Notes under the pieces: generated by a model
Seen by the model: only the letters and a program-made list of their open reading frames with translations
Database searches by the model: none
What the model was told of the DNA's origin: nothing
Made by a program: the position numbers and the translations under genes
Part shown: in pieces, positions 9,862-21,554 of the stretch
How the letters are laid out: the number at the start of each line of letters is the position of its first letter
Position numbering within the stretch: the first letter of the stretch is position 1
Source of the DNA: Flaccisagitta enflata
Lineage: Eukaryota; Chaetognatha; Sagittoidea; Aphragmophora
Assembly: GCA_965153355.1 (NCBI GenBank)
Contig: OZ231127.1
Coordinates: 71,920,001-71,984,000, forward strand
Reading direction: 5' to 3'
Length of the DNA: 64,000 bases

Positions 9862-10955
9862 TACAGCTGGACTAAGTAGAATTGGTCAATGACCTGAAAA
9901 CATGATTTTCACTGTACTTGAAGAGATCACTTTGAGGCCATTTCTGATGGAAACTAGACAAGATTAATCATTTTCTGAAAGCTTTTTTATGCTCTTTCAA
10001 ATGAGAAAGGTCAAAAATATTTTCTTCTAACCCTAAAAAAAAAAAAAAAAAAAAAAGTGTTTAAGTTAAATGAATCAAACACTCGAAAATCTCATTTTTA
10101 CTGTACTTTGAGGTACCACTGTAGCACCCATCCTTTATGAAAATGGTCAAATCTCATGTTCTTCTGAATAGTATTTGATTATTTTTCTAATGTGAACAGT
10201 TGCGTTTATCTAGATCTATTCACTTTACAGATACAGCTTGAAAAAGTGGGATTGGTCAAGCATCAAAAAAAAAAAAAACGATTTTCACTGTACTTTGCGA
10301 GATCACTGTAGGGCCATTAATGAAGAAAAGTGGACAAAATTTGTGAGCTTCTGAAAGATCTTTTTTTGTTCTTTCTAATGCAACCAGCCAAAAATACTTT
10401 CTCCCAACGGTGTAAAAAATATAAGCCTTCAAAGTTGAATGGTCAAGACCCCAAAATCTTCAACAACCACCACAGCTGTAATTTGGCATTTTTGAACCAA
10501 AATTCCTATTTACATTTGGTTTTTTGGCTAAAATCATCAAGTTACAACATAATTTGACCAAAAAAATTGATATTTTGAATTTTCATCATTTTTTACCACC
10601 AGCTCCATCGGGACCTGAATTTTGCCTATTTTGCCCCCCTTGGTGACCCCCCATGGGGCACCCCCACCCCACCACCCACCCCACTACCTACCTACGTGTT
10701 TTTGGTATCCAATGAGCCCACATATGATATTAGGTCGCCATATTTTGGTGATTTTTACAATTTTTCAAAAAAATGGGTTGTTGGTCGAAATTGGTCATTT
10801 TGAGGCCTTTCCGGCCAACTTTAGGGTCACCGACTTAACTCTGGGCGACTCGAGGGTCGCCCCCAAGGGTTTTTTCTTGCTATACTACCCCTACCCCGTG
10901 CCCAAACTTTTGGCAGAGACGTTTTTTGGCCTGGGGCCCGATTTGGTACACCTCA
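9691..10955. repeat. Large inverted repeat 1, right arm
   Basis: Inverse complement of 5752-7080. Similarity ends near 10955, where GATTTGGTACACCT is followed by unrelated sequence. Confidence 0.8.
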
Positions 10956-11354
10956 GGGCAACAATTACAGATTTGAATTTTTGCTTCATTTCATTCAATT
11001 GCATATAGTTCAGGATTCCATCCTTTGGGGCAAAAACTGCGCACTTCCTGAGTCAGTTTATTTTTTGATATTCAACCCTACAAATATCTGTCAAATTTGC
11101 AAATTTCTTTCCTCTCAGGATGCTTTAAATGCCTTGTAATGAAGGGCTTTTCTTCGAAACATGAACATGAGGAAAAATGGCACCATTTTTACATCGCAAT
11201 TATGACATCATAGCTGAATTAGGCATCATACAAATTGAATCGAAGTCAAATCTTCTTACTACCCAAAAATACTACTAAATAACTATCTTCAGTAAATATC
11301 TGATATTACTGGAGCTATATTTACTATGGAAACCATATCTTCACATTTTCCGTC
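10956..11354. other. Non-coding stretch, no element recognised
   Basis: No coding frame and no terminal repeats. A short block at 11347-11365 is the inverse of sequence next to 5530. Confidence 0.5.
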
Positions 11355-11559
11355 TAATTTTTGCACATATGTTACATCCCGCTTTGACCGTCCATCCGTC
11401 CGTCGGTCGGTCTGTCTGTCGGTCCGTATAACTTTTACTTTTTTTATCAATTTTATTTTTTAAGTCATTCTAGGTCATTTAAAGGTATACTAATTCATTC
11501 TTAGTCACTTTAATTCATTCTGAGTCATTCTAAATGTAAATTTCGGTGTTGGCCTTGTT
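11355..11559 (-). mobile_element. F4-family HINE with decayed hairpin end
   Basis: The 3' hairpin is degenerate (TTTTTGCACATATGTTACATC) but the CCCGCTTTGACCGTCC block, the (CGTC/GGTC)n tract and AACTTTTACTTTTTTT are present. They are followed by AGTCATTCTA-type 10-bp repeats (11460-11535) and the F4 end GGTGTTGGCCTTGTT. Confidence 0.65.
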
Positions 11560-11746
11560 TTTATCTGAACCTAGTTAATAAGATCATGAGAACACGAAGG
11601 CTTTAAATGACTCTAAAATAAAAAACATTGTAGTTATTTTCTTGTAGCTTTCTCTCTTTTTTGAAAGCTTTAGAAAAAATCACATTCTTACGTATACGAA
11701 AAATGAATAAACAAATGAAAAAACAAAGTGTATTTTTACTCTTTTT

Positions 11747-12345
11747 GGGCAGCGGTCCTGAAGGGCTTGATGACCTATGCTTTCACACATATGGGGAATT
11801 TTCTCCCTCTCCTTCTTCTTTTTCTCCGTCCCCCCCACCTCAAATCCCAGTCTTGAGGCCAAAATCCCAGTCTTGAGGCCAAAATTCCAGCCTTGAGGCC
11901 CAAATCCCAGCCTCAATGCTCAAATCTCAGCCTTCATGCCTTGATCGCAGCCTTGGTCCCCAAGTTCCAGCCCAAGTCCCAAATCCCAGCCCTAAGGCCT
12001 GGAACCCAGGCCTATATCTCAATCGCTAGAAGGAGAGGGAGACAATTCAGTCACGTTCGCAATGACAATCCGTGTCTTTTGTTTTTAAGCGGTAAATGTT
12101 TTAGGGGTGGGGTTAGGGATGGGGTGGGTTTTAGGGTTAGGGATAGAGTAGGGATTAGGAATAGGGTGAGGATTAGGTGTGGGTTTGGTTTTATATGTTT
12201 AAGCTCGAGTAAGCTTGAATTATAGATTTGTCCTTGTGGGGAAAAACAGGTGCACCGGATTGAATTACCTAACATGACCGAAAATTCCCCATATGTGTAA
12301 AAGCTAAGGTCATCAGGGCCGCTGCCCTGCTCCCTCCAACTTCAT
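11747..12345. mobile_element. FB1: foldback element with minisatellite core
   Basis: Ends are inverse complements: GGGCAGCGGTCCTGAAGGGC, ACCTATGCTTTCACACATAT and GGGAATTTTCTC on the left against GAAAATTCCCCATATGTGTA...GGGCCGCTGCCCTGC on the right. The core (11830-12010) is a degenerate 18-19-bp minisatellite of GAGGCCCAAATCCCAGCCT units. A TTAGGG-like stretch at 12100-12170 is part of the interior. Related to FB2 and FB3. Confidence 0.7.
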
Positions 12346-12392
12346 CATGGCCTACGTAGGCGAAACTACAGTCACTTCGTAGCATTCCTTAC

Positions 12393-12639
12393 AGCAATCT
12401 GGCCAAATGGCTGATAGAGACTCGGTTTGTCTTGAGATAAGCGAGAGTCAGATATTCACAAACTTCGTCTCTTTCAGACTGCGGAATTTTCTGTTGCCTC
12501 ATCACTCCACGAATGTCCTCAATGTTTGTGAAGATTTGGGTTACAGGCAAAGATTGAGCCGTGTCAAACGCCGTTGCTGATATGAAGATGGGAAGTATTC
12601 GAAGTTTTAAATCCTTTCTGAAATTACCAATAAAGGCGG
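12393..12639 (-). CDS. Exon-like block of an unrecognised gene, possibly captured
   Basis: A minus-strand open segment of about 82 residues including KLRILPIFISATAFDTAQSL, QIFTNIEDIRGVMRQQKI and SERDEVCEYLTLAYLKTNRV, with a good donor (TTGCT/GTAAGG at 12393). The acceptor is uncertain: GATTAG at 12640 or GGTAATTTCAG about 20 bp further in. Upstream lie ACGACTTTTTTCC and a (CT)n tract. The first 45-50 bp, including the pyrimidine tract and GCCGCCTTTATTGGTA, recur at 27268-27310 with a better TTTTTTCCAG acceptor, so the block is duplicated. It lies between FB1 and FB2. Function unknown. Confidence 0.5.
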
Positions 12640-12699
12640 CTAATCGCCGTAGGAAAAAAGTCGTAAATGTTGAGAGAGAGAGAGAGAGGTCCTGCCCCA

Positions 12700-13320
12700 A
12701 GCAGGATGAATAGTCGCAAAAGCGTTAGATGGTTAGCGGTACCCGTGCCCTGCCTAAATAGGTTGTGGTTGAAGTTGAGGGGGCAGCAGGGCAGCGGCCC
12801 CGAAAGGGTCGATGACCTATGTTTACACACATATGGGGGATTTTCTCCTTCTCCTTCTCCTCCTCCTCCTCCATCCCTCCCCTCAAATCCCAGTCTCGAG
12901 GCCCAAATTCCAGTCTTGAGGCCCAAATCCCAGTCTCGAGGCCCACATCCCAGCCTCAAGGCCCAAATCCTAGCCTCAAGGCCCAAATCCTAGCCTGGAG
13001 GCTGAGATTTGGGCCTCAAGGCGTGGATCTTGGCCTCTTGGCTAAGATTTTGACATTGAGGCTGAGATTTGGGCCTCAAAACTGAAATCTGGGCCTCTAG
13101 GCTAGGATTTAGGCCTTGAGGCTAGGATTTAGGCCTTGAGTCTAGGATTTGGGCCTTGAGGCTGGGATGTGGGCCCCAAGACTGGGATTTGGGCCTCGAG
13201 ACTGGAATTTGGGCCTCGAGACTGGGATTTGAGGGGGGGGACGTAGAAGGAGAAGGAGAAGGAGAAAATCCCCTATTTGTGTGAAAGCATAGGTCATTGA
13301 CCCCTTTGGGGCCACTGCCC
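12700..13320. mobile_element. FB2: foldback element with minisatellite core
   Basis: The left end GCAGCGGCCCCGAAAGGGTC...ACACACATATGGGGGATTTTC pairs with GAAAATCCCCTATTTGTGTG...CCCTTTGGGGCCACTGCCC at 13320. The core (12885-13215) is an array of about 18-bp units GAGGCCCAAATCCCAGCCTC that itself flips orientation near 13005, so the whole element is a giant hairpin. Sequence at 12715-12790 (AGCGGTACCCGTGCCCTGC) also precedes FB3, suggesting the true end is near 12710. Confidence 0.75.
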
Positions 13321-13378
13321 AAAAACTAGTGTTATAAAAGTCAGAGTCAATATGCTTAAAAAGTTGACTCTTCTTTCT

Positions 13379-13620
13379 AGTCGCATGCTACGCGACTCGA
13401 TAAGCCACTTTTTGGTTGGTCCGTCGGTTGGTTAGTCGGTTGGTCATAAAACTGTTTTAAAGGTTTTTTAAAGCGTTTTTCATGTTTCTGAATGGTAGAG
13501 AAGGAACTTTGAGGAGTAGACAGCCATTTCAAATGTCTTTGAAAAAAAATGTTTGTCTGTCTGTCTGCCTGCCTTTTTTAAAAGTGCCGATGCACGCAAC
13601 TTTGGTCTAATGACCTTGTT
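13379..13620 (-). mobile_element. F1-family HINE, diverged
   Basis: Hairpin AGTCGCATGCTACGCGACT, (GGTCCGTCGGTTGGTT)n-type tract, a second short CTGT/CTGC repeat (13550-13572), then TGCACGCAACTTTGGTCTAA and the terminus GACCTTGTT. Confidence 0.65.
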
Positions 13621-14218
13621 TGTTATAGAGGGCCCATTTGCATCAATGAAAAATATCAGTCTTTGGGAAAAATGCAAAAAATGCGGAAATATAAAAAAAG
13701 ATTTTAAAAAATCATAACGCAAAAACTATTGATCGCACAGTATTCTACATGGCGCAATCTTAAGGCTTACATTTCCTTAAGATAGGCGACAAATCAAAAA
13801 TCGGTTTTCATGATGATTGGACTAATATGCGTACTGAGGGTCTCTGCTTCAATTTTACTACTGTATAGCACTGGCCTGACCCAAATTACAAGGCAAAAAC
13901 AAAATCAAGAATGCTTTGGGGAAAAAATGAAATTTTTTAATGTATCAGTGCAGGATATGAACAACAGACCAAAGGGGGCCGTCTGTCCTTCCTTAGTCAC
14001 AAATTCTTCTTCCTATGTCAAGTGATCATGTCAGACAATCTACTCACTAGCCACAGACGCTGACTGCTTTCATGAATTTGTGCTTTAAAACTGATAGTTA
14101 GGGAGGCTAAAAAAGAGTTGATGAAAAAAATTGTTCATGAATTGCGTCTTTACCGTGTATTATCTTTCAATTTTCACTTTAATGAAAGTCAAAATGATGG
14201 TAATTTTCTAGATGTTCG
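13621..14218. other. No convincing gene
   Basis: A short plus-strand frame at 13810-14025 begins with hydrophobic residues but has no splice or family support. Otherwise AT-rich unique-looking sequence. Confidence 0.4.
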
Positions 14219-14473
14219 TTAGCCTGACTGGGGCAACGTAGGAAGCTGAAATTTTTACTGAAGATAGAGAAGACATTTGGCCAGGGTAGACCTGGAACAA
14301 ATTCCCCAAAAAAGCTACTAGTCTCTATATGGTTACATTTTACAGATTTCTTCTTGGATTTATTGTATGTAAAATAATAAAATTTAAATTTTTTTTACAG
14401 GTCTACCCTGGCCACATGTCTTGACTATCTTCAGTAAAAATTTCAGCTTCCTCCGTTGCCCCAGTCAGGCTAG
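14219..14473. mobile_element. Foldback MITE with arms of about 76 bp
   Basis: The left arm TAGCCTGACTGGGGCAACGT...GGCCAGGGTAGACCTG is nearly perfectly inverted at 14398-14473. Weaker pairing continues outward to about 14200 and 14497. The centre is about 100 bp of AT-rich sequence. Confidence 0.75.
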
Positions 14474-14497
14474 CGAGCGTCTGAAAAATTGCCTATA

Positions 14498-15084
14498 TTT
14501 GGGTTTTTTCAATTTTCTGAAATTTTTTGAAGGGGTTTCTTACACTAGTATTTGATATTCTATGAAAGAAAAAAAAATTCAGGGTAACTTCATTTTGAAG
14601 CAACAATAGCCTTAAAGATGCTGTTTCTCAGCTATTGATTTCATGCGTAGTACCATTTGACCCAAAAATTAGACTAACTTCCTCAAACGCCTCATGAGAA
14701 AAAGGGAAATCCAAAAAGCTCTGCAGGTCTCAAAAAACCGAAGGAAACTTCGTTTCTTCGACTTTTTTTCCAAATTACACTTTTTTGTCAGATTAAGACT
14801 TATTTATGAATCTGGTATGTTTAACATCAAAAAAAGAAAAGAACTTTAGGTGTTAAAATTTATCCGAATATCTAAGTCCTCAGTCCTTAGACCATACCTT
14901 TGGCATTGATGAACGCCAAGACAAACATGCCTGTGACAATTATAATCTCCATGCACGTACTGTGGTAGGGGGTGGATGGCAAGTAAGCAATAGTGTCCGA
15001 CCCTGTCAACGATGTACCCAATATGAAAATATTAGCGACAGAGATTCTCTCCTTTTACCCTCCCTGCCTACATGAAGAAACAAG
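14498..15084. other. Non-coding stretch
   Basis: AT-rich, no element termini or coding segment recognised. Confidence 0.45.
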
Positions 15085-15347
15085 TAACGCGAAGTTGAAA
15101 TATCGTCGCGGCCGGGTGGGCAGGGGCCACCAATGGTGTGTTCAGGATTTCACAAAAATGCAAAAAACACCTGTGCCACATTATGAGGTTTGTATGACAC
15201 AAAAAGATTATGACCCCGGATTTTCTCTGAGTCTTCAGACCTCACCACTTCTTCAAAGTTGGCCTGTCAAGGCCAAAAAGAGGCGTTTTTGATGTACAAC
15301 CCTCAAAATTGAAATGTTGCAAAAATGGTCAAAATTTTACCAAAAAT
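15085..15347 (+). mobile_element. 5' part of a composite HINE-like element
   Basis: CGTCGCGGCCGGGTGGGCAG followed by GGGGCCACC is an F1/F7-like subterminal region lacking the AACAAGG tip. The next 230 bp recur inverted at about 28060-28290. The matching hairpin end is probably the TTACTAGTCCGCTACTAAA at 20482, with the tandem duplication inside. Confidence 0.45.
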
Positions 15348-17902
15348 CTTCATTCTTGGGCTTGTCGGGTAGGAAAGACATCAAGGAAGGTGGTGGGGTG
15401 GGTGGGCAGGGGGGGTGCCCTATGGGGTGGGGGCAAGGGGGTCAAATTGGCCAAAATTGAGGTCCTGATGGAGGAGGTGGTAAAAAAATGACAATAAATC
15501 AAAATGTTGATTTTTTTGGTCAAAAAATGTGGTAACTTGATGATTTTAGCCAAAAAACCAAATGTAAATTGGAATCATTGGTGAAAAATGCCATATAACA
15601 GCCCTGGTGGTTTTTGTCAATTTTGGGGTATCAGCCATTTAATTTTGAAGGCTGTTATTGTTTAAACAGCTGCGAGAAAATGTTTTTGGTCAATCTAATA
15701 CAAAAGAGCATTTAAAAAGCTTTCAGACGCTCATGAATTTTGTCCATTTTCATTCAGAAATGGCGCTACTGTAGTCTCAAAAAGTACAGCAAAAATGATT
15801 TTTTTATCTGTCGGAACTATACCACTTGGTCAAGTTCCACACATAGCCTATGGTTCAAGAGAGTGCTAACTGTGAAGTTTTAGTTGGGATCCAGTAAGAT
15901 GAAGCCCCTATGCTCTATAGGTAGCATCCCAGATGCCCCCAGAAAAGACTCAGCCTCCATACAGGTAGCAAAAAAAATGACATTTGGGGTTTTTCTTACC
16001 TAAAAAGGTAGTTTTTTGTTCTAGATCACTTAGATATAATCAAAAGATGTGGGCAGGGCCAAAAGTGGGTCAAAGGATGCCACAGGGAGCGTCTATAGAC
16101 CCCAAATGGGCTAAAATTGGCCCAAAATTGACTTGTGGCAATGTCAAAATGATCATCTTTGCTATCCTAACATAGATATTATCTAATGATTAACTCTAAG
16201 TAAAACACAAGAGACCTAAAACGGCCAAAAAAATCATACCTGGCTGCCATTCTAGACGAATAACAGGTAGAAAATACCTGAAATTGGCCCAACTTGACAA
16301 AAATTTAGGTGTAAGCAGTTCTTTTTTTGTCACGCTCATGAAATCTATGATTCTGTTTGAAACAACTATTAGTTGAAAATGATGGCTATCCTAAGTGGAG
16401 TTTTCTGGTTAATTCAATAATAAAAAATAAAAATTCTTCTTCTCCATCAGTGGTATTGATACCATTCTGAATTTGGTGGAGATTTCAATATCATTGCCAA
16501 TGGATGAGTACCGGCATACAACATCCCCTCCTCACTCTCCATCTACTACCTAGCTCAATATATATCTATATAGCTCAGTATAGACACAAGCGTTTTATGC
16601 AATATCTCTACTTAAAAACAAATTGATAGGAAATTTGGTGAGATCCAGAAACTAGATCAAATTTCTGATTGAATGGCACAAATCGCCTTCTTCTAAGTGT
16701 TTAGAAATGACAGACAAAACAAGATTGCTACTCCAAATCAAAAATGGCGCAAAAAATTGAGGTTTATTGATAGAAGATGGCGCTTTAGTACATTGAGCCA
16801 CTACAATGAGGCAATGACACACAGAACAGGGCGTCAACTTCTTCTGCAGTTGGCCTGGAAACAACCCCAATCTGAATCCTATTGAATTGCTTTGGTCTCA
16901 AATGAAGCAACTTTAAAACAAAATTTCTGCAACGTCAGCTGCAGGGCTGAAAAAAACTGCTCTGAAAATCAGGGAAAGATCTTGCTAATTTACATCAAAC
17001 CACTCTTCAAAAACATGCTAAAGCGATTGATGGTGGTTGTTACTGCCTAAGGGGGACACACTTAATGATAAATATATTCTGGAATTATAATATGTATTAT
17101 TTATTAAATGAATCAATCAATGCTTTGTGTCTATACTTTTGAGCTAGATAGTACACACACACTTCACATAATCCGAACCACAGCTTCCTAATTCTTACAC
17201 TTTTTTTTGCCGTGAGGAAAAAAGTTGTAAGCGTTGGCTAGTCATCACCAAGCTTTTGTATTCAGTCACTGTAAATTTCTTTTTATGTTAGAATTACTCC
17301 AGAGCAGTTGTATGTTTTGATTGCACTGAAAAAAAATAGGACAGAGCCAAATGAATTGGATGAGCTAAACCACACAGATGACCAGCTATGCTTACTGATA
17401 TACTTTCTTGTATTTGTATGCTCGGAAATAAATCAGAATATTTCTTATTTATCCTGTTCAAAATCAGAAAAAAAGATTCAGCTACATGAGCTGAATGAGC
17501 TAGAATGCTAAAAAACGCCTTCAAAATGAGCAGCTATGCTCATAAACATGTTCTCTTGTATTTGCATGCTCAAAAAAACATAGATTCACTCCTTCATTGA
17601 TCCTACATAAAATCATGAAAAAAAAATCTATTTAATTTTTTGTAAATAAATCATAAAAAATTGAGAATTTTGCTTGGCGCCAAATGTAAGAGAATTATCA
17701 AAATTACTAACCCTATCAATTTTTTTTGAGGCCCCAATTGGTTGATAGAGATACAAAACATCCTTTAAAAAAATGAAAACCATGTTTCTCCCAAATATGT
17801 CAAAAAGTTAAAGACTGACTTTTTTTCTGATTATCAACAGACTGACAGACCAATGGACTGACTGACTGACAGACCAGCAAAGCCTCTTACAGAGTTACTA
17901 GT
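15348..17902 (+). repeat. Tandem duplication, unit 1 (2.56 kb)
   Basis: Begins CTTCATTCTTGGGCTTG and ends ACAGACCAGCAAAGCCTCTTACAGAGTTACTAG, a HINE-like 3' region. The whole unit repeats at 17916-20482 with scattered substitutions and small indels. It contains a Tc1-like remnant (16544-17153) and a (GACT/GACA)n tract near the end. Part is related to inverted repeat 1 and to 27.4-28.0 kb. Confidence 0.85.
16544..17153 (+). mobile_element. Degenerate Tc1/mariner copy, C-terminal transposase remnant
   Basis: Terminal inverted repeats TACTACCTAGCTCAA / TTGAGCTAGATAGTA, about 610 bp. Around 16850-16900 the broken frame reads WPGNNPNLNPIELLWSQMK, matching the Tc1 signature WPGNSPDLNPIENLW, the region of the last catalytic acidic residue. 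Downstream frames resemble the transposase C-terminus (TLQKHAKAIDGG). Stops interrupt it, so it is inactive. Confidence 0.75.
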
Positions 17903-17915
17903 CTTCATTCTTGGT

Positions 17916-20482
17916 CTTCATTCTTGGGCTTGTTGGGTAGGAAAGACATCAAGGAAGGTGGGCAGGGGGGGTGCCCTATGGAGGGGGGGGCAAGGGGGTC
18001 AAATTGGCCAAAATTGAGGTCCTGATGGAGGAGGTTGTAAAAAAATGACAATAAATCAAAATGTTGATTTTTATGGTCAAAAAATGTGGTAACTTGATGA
18101 TTTTAGCCAAAAAACCAAATGTAAATTGGAATCATTGGTGAAAAATGCCATATAACAGCCCTGGTGGTTTTTGTCAATTTTGGGGTATCAACCATTTAAT
18201 TTTGAAGGCTGTTATTGTTTAAACAGCTGCGAGAAAATGTTTTTGGTCAATCTTATTCAAAAGAGCATTCAAAAAGCTTTCAGACGCTCATGAATTTTGT
18301 CCATTTTCATTCAGAAATGGTGCTACTGTAGTCTCAAAAAGTACAGCAAAAATGATTTTTTTATCTGTCGGAACTATACCACTTGGTCAAGTTCCACACA
18401 TAGCCTATGGTTCAAGAGAGTGCTAACTGTGAAGTTTTAGTTGGGATCCAGTAAGATGAAGCCCCTATGCTCTATAGGTAGCATCCTAGATGCCCCCAGA
18501 AAAGACTCGGCCTCCATACAGGTAGCAAAAAAAATGACATTAATGCATAAAAAATCTAAATTTGGGGTTTTTCTTACCTAAAAAGGTAGTTTTTTGTTCT
18601 AGATCACTTAGATATAATCAAAAGATGTGGGCAGGGCCAAAAGTGGGTCAATGGATGCCACAGGGAGCGTCTATAGACCCCAAATGGGCTAAAATTGGCC
18701 CAAAATTGACTTGTGGCAATGTCAAAATGATCATCTTTGCTAACCTAACATGGATATTATCTAATGATTAACCCTAAGTAAAACACAAGAGACCTAAAAC
18801 GGCCAAAAAAATCATACCTGGCTGCCATTCTAGACAAATAACAGGTAAAAAATACCTGAAATTGGCCCAACTTTACAAAAATTGAGGTGTAAGCAGTTCT
18901 TTTTGTCACGCTCATGAAATCTATGATTCTGTTTAAAACAACTACTAGTTGAAAATGATGGCTATCCTAGGTGGAGTTTTTTGGTTAATTCAATAATAAG
19001 AAATAAAAATTCTTCTTCTCCATCAGTGGTATTGATACCATTCTGAATTTGGTGGAGATTTCAATATCATTGCCAATGGATGAGTACCGGCATACAACAT
19101 CCCCTCCTCACCCTCCATCTACTATCTAGCTCAATATATATCTATATAGCTCAGTATAGACACAAGCATTTTATGCAATATCTCTACTTAAAAACAAATT
19201 GATAGGAAATTTGGTGAGATCTAGAAACTAGATCAAATTTCTGATTGAATGGCACAAATCGCCTTCTTCTAAGTGAAAGTATTTAGAAATGACAGACAAA
19301 ACAAGATTGCTACTCCAAATCAAAAAATGGCGAAAAAAATTGAGGTTTATTGATAAAAGATGGCGCTCTAGTACATTGAGCCACTACAATGAGGCAATGG
19401 TACACAGAACAGGGCGTCAACTTCTTCCGCAGTTGGCCTGGAAACAACCCCAATCTGAATCCTATTGAATTGCTTTGGTCTCAAATGAAGCAACTTTAAA
19501 ACAAAGTTTCTGCAACGTCAGCTGCAGGGCTGAAAAAACTGCTCTGAAAATCAGGGAAAGATCTTGCTAATTTACATCAAACCACTCTTCAAAAAAATGC
19601 CAAAGCAATTGATGGTGGTTGTTACTGCCTGAGGGGGACACACTTAATGATATATTCTGGAATTATAATATGTATTATTTATTAAATGAATCAAGCAATG
19701 CTTTGTGTCTATACTTTTGAGCTAGATAGTACACACACACTTCACATAATCCCAACCACAGCTTCCTAATTCTTACACTTTTTTTTGCCGTGAGGAAAAA
19801 AGTTGTAAGCGTTGGCTAGTCATCACCAAGCTTTTGTATTCAGTCACTGTAAATTTCTTTTTATGTTAGAATTACTCCAGAGCAGTTGTTTGTTTTGATT
19901 GCACTGAAAAAAAAAAATAGGACAGAGCCAAATGAATCGGATGAGCTAAACCAAACAGATGACCAGCTATGCTTACTGACATACTTTCTTGTATTTGTAT
20001 GCTCGGAAATAAATCAGAATATTTCTTATTTATCCTGTTCAAAATCAGAAAAAAAGATTCAGCTACATGAGCTGTATGAGCTAGAATGCTAAAAAACGCC
20101 TTCAAATGAGCAGCTATGCTCATAAACACGTTCTCTTGTATTTGCATGCTCAAAAAAACATAGATACACTCCTTCATTGATCTTACATAAAATCATGAAA
20201 AAAAAATCTATTTAATTTTTTGTAAATAAATCATAAAAAATTGAGAGTTTTGCTTGGCACCAAATGTAAGAGAATTATCAAAATTACTAACCCTATCAAT
20301 TTTTTTTGAGGCCCCAATTGGTTGATAGAGATACAAAACATCCTTTAAAAAAATGAAAACCATGTTTCTCCCAAATATGTCAAAAAGTTAAAGACTGACT
20401 TTTTTTCTGATTACCAACAGACTGACAGACCAATGAACTGACTGACTGACAGACCAGCAAAGCCTCTTACAGAGTTACTAGT
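17916..20482 (+). repeat. Tandem duplication, unit 2 (2.56 kb)
   Basis: Near-identical to unit 1. The junction 17901-17926 carries a directly repeated 13-mer GTCTTCATTCTTG. The unit ends CTAGTCCGCTACTAAA, the hairpin-type HINE terminus lost at the end of unit 1. Confidence 0.85.
19120..19731 (+). mobile_element. Degenerate Tc1/mariner copy in unit 2
   Basis: Counterpart of 16544-17153 with the same terminal repeats (TACTATCTAGCTCAA / TTGAGCTAGATAGTA) and the same transposase remnant around 19435-19490. Confidence 0.75.
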
Positions 20483-21141
20483 CCGCTACTAAAGAAGGCC
20501 AAATTATGCAAATTTCAAAGCCTATTGAAAAAGATTTAAACCTCTAAAGTATGCTGTAAAAGAATCTAGCTATCAATAAAACTAAACGATGACATGCTAT
20601 GATGATATAGAATGAACAAAAAGTTCACGGCATTTTTTTTTAATGTTGAAGCAATTTCAGCACAATTTTATTGATTTTTTTCACTAGAGCAATCATGGCA
20701 CAAGATTAAAGTCTTTGTTGGACCAATTGTAGGTATTTTTTACCTGTTGCAAGCCTGATATGACAATCAGGCTAGATTTTTTGGCTGTTTTAGATCTCTC
20801 GTATTTCACTGAGACTTAATCATTTAATGAAATCCATGATGTGATAATAAAGGTTACCATGTTTCTTTGTTTTTTGAAATTGCCTTGACTGAGTCATTTT
20901 TGGGCCAATGTTAGCCCGTTCGGGGTCTATAGACGCTCCCTGTGGCATCCATTGGCCATCTTTTGGCCTTGCCCAAATCTCTTGATTGTTGGAAAAAAGT
21001 TTAATTACGTAATTCGACTTTTTGAAACATAGGGGAGAAATTTTCCATTTTCGGTTTGAGGCAATTTGAGAAAGTTAAACCATTTTTGGGGTTGAGAGTA
21101 TACATTTTTTGATATTCACAGCTAAGAAAGAGCTAATTGTT
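20483..21141. other. Non-coding stretch, partial repeat similarity
   Basis: Around 20900-20960, TGGCATCCATTGGCC and related words are inverse relatives of sequence inside the tandem units (about 18650). No gene seen. Confidence 0.45.
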
Positions 21142-21554
21142 AGTCACGTGCACGCGACTCTACACCTTGGTCTGTCAGTCCGTCGGTCTGTCGGTCCATC
21201 CATCCGAAATATTTCTAAATTTCTTATGTTTCTTATCATTTTTTAACATTTTTTTAACATTTTTAACATTTTTAACATTTTTTAACATTTTTTAACATTT
21301 TTTAACATTTTTTTACATTTTTTTAACATTTCTTATAATTTTACCTTTTTTAACATCTTTTAAGTTTTTTAAACATTTTTTAACCTTTTCTAACATTCTA
21401 TAGCATTTTTTAACATTTTTTATTATTTTTTTACATTCTGTAACATTTTTTAACTTTTTTTAACATTTTTCAATATTCCTGACATTTCAACATGTTTATG
21501 CTCTTTTGTTTGTCATTTCCCGACGCACGCGACTGTTGCCCTTTTGGGCTTGTT
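21142..21554 (-). mobile_element. F3-family HINE, complete, with (TTTTTAACAT)n core
   Basis: Hairpin AGTCACGTGCACGCGACT, GTCAGTCCGTCGGTC tract, then about 240 bp of 10-11-bp TTTTTAACAT units (21240-21480), then GACGCACGCGACTGTTGCCC and the terminus GGGCTTGTT. No coding capacity. The same family carries unrelated minisatellites at 31.2 kb and 55.5 kb. Confidence 0.8.

Noticed and set aside
12100-12175. TTAGGG-like repeats suggestive of telomeric sequence
   Set aside because: Irregular GGGTTAGGGAT/GGGATTAGG units of limited length inside the FB1 foldback. Not a telomere array.
13810-14025. Plus-strand frame with signal-peptide-like start
   Set aside because: Short, AT-rich, isolated, no splice or regulatory support.
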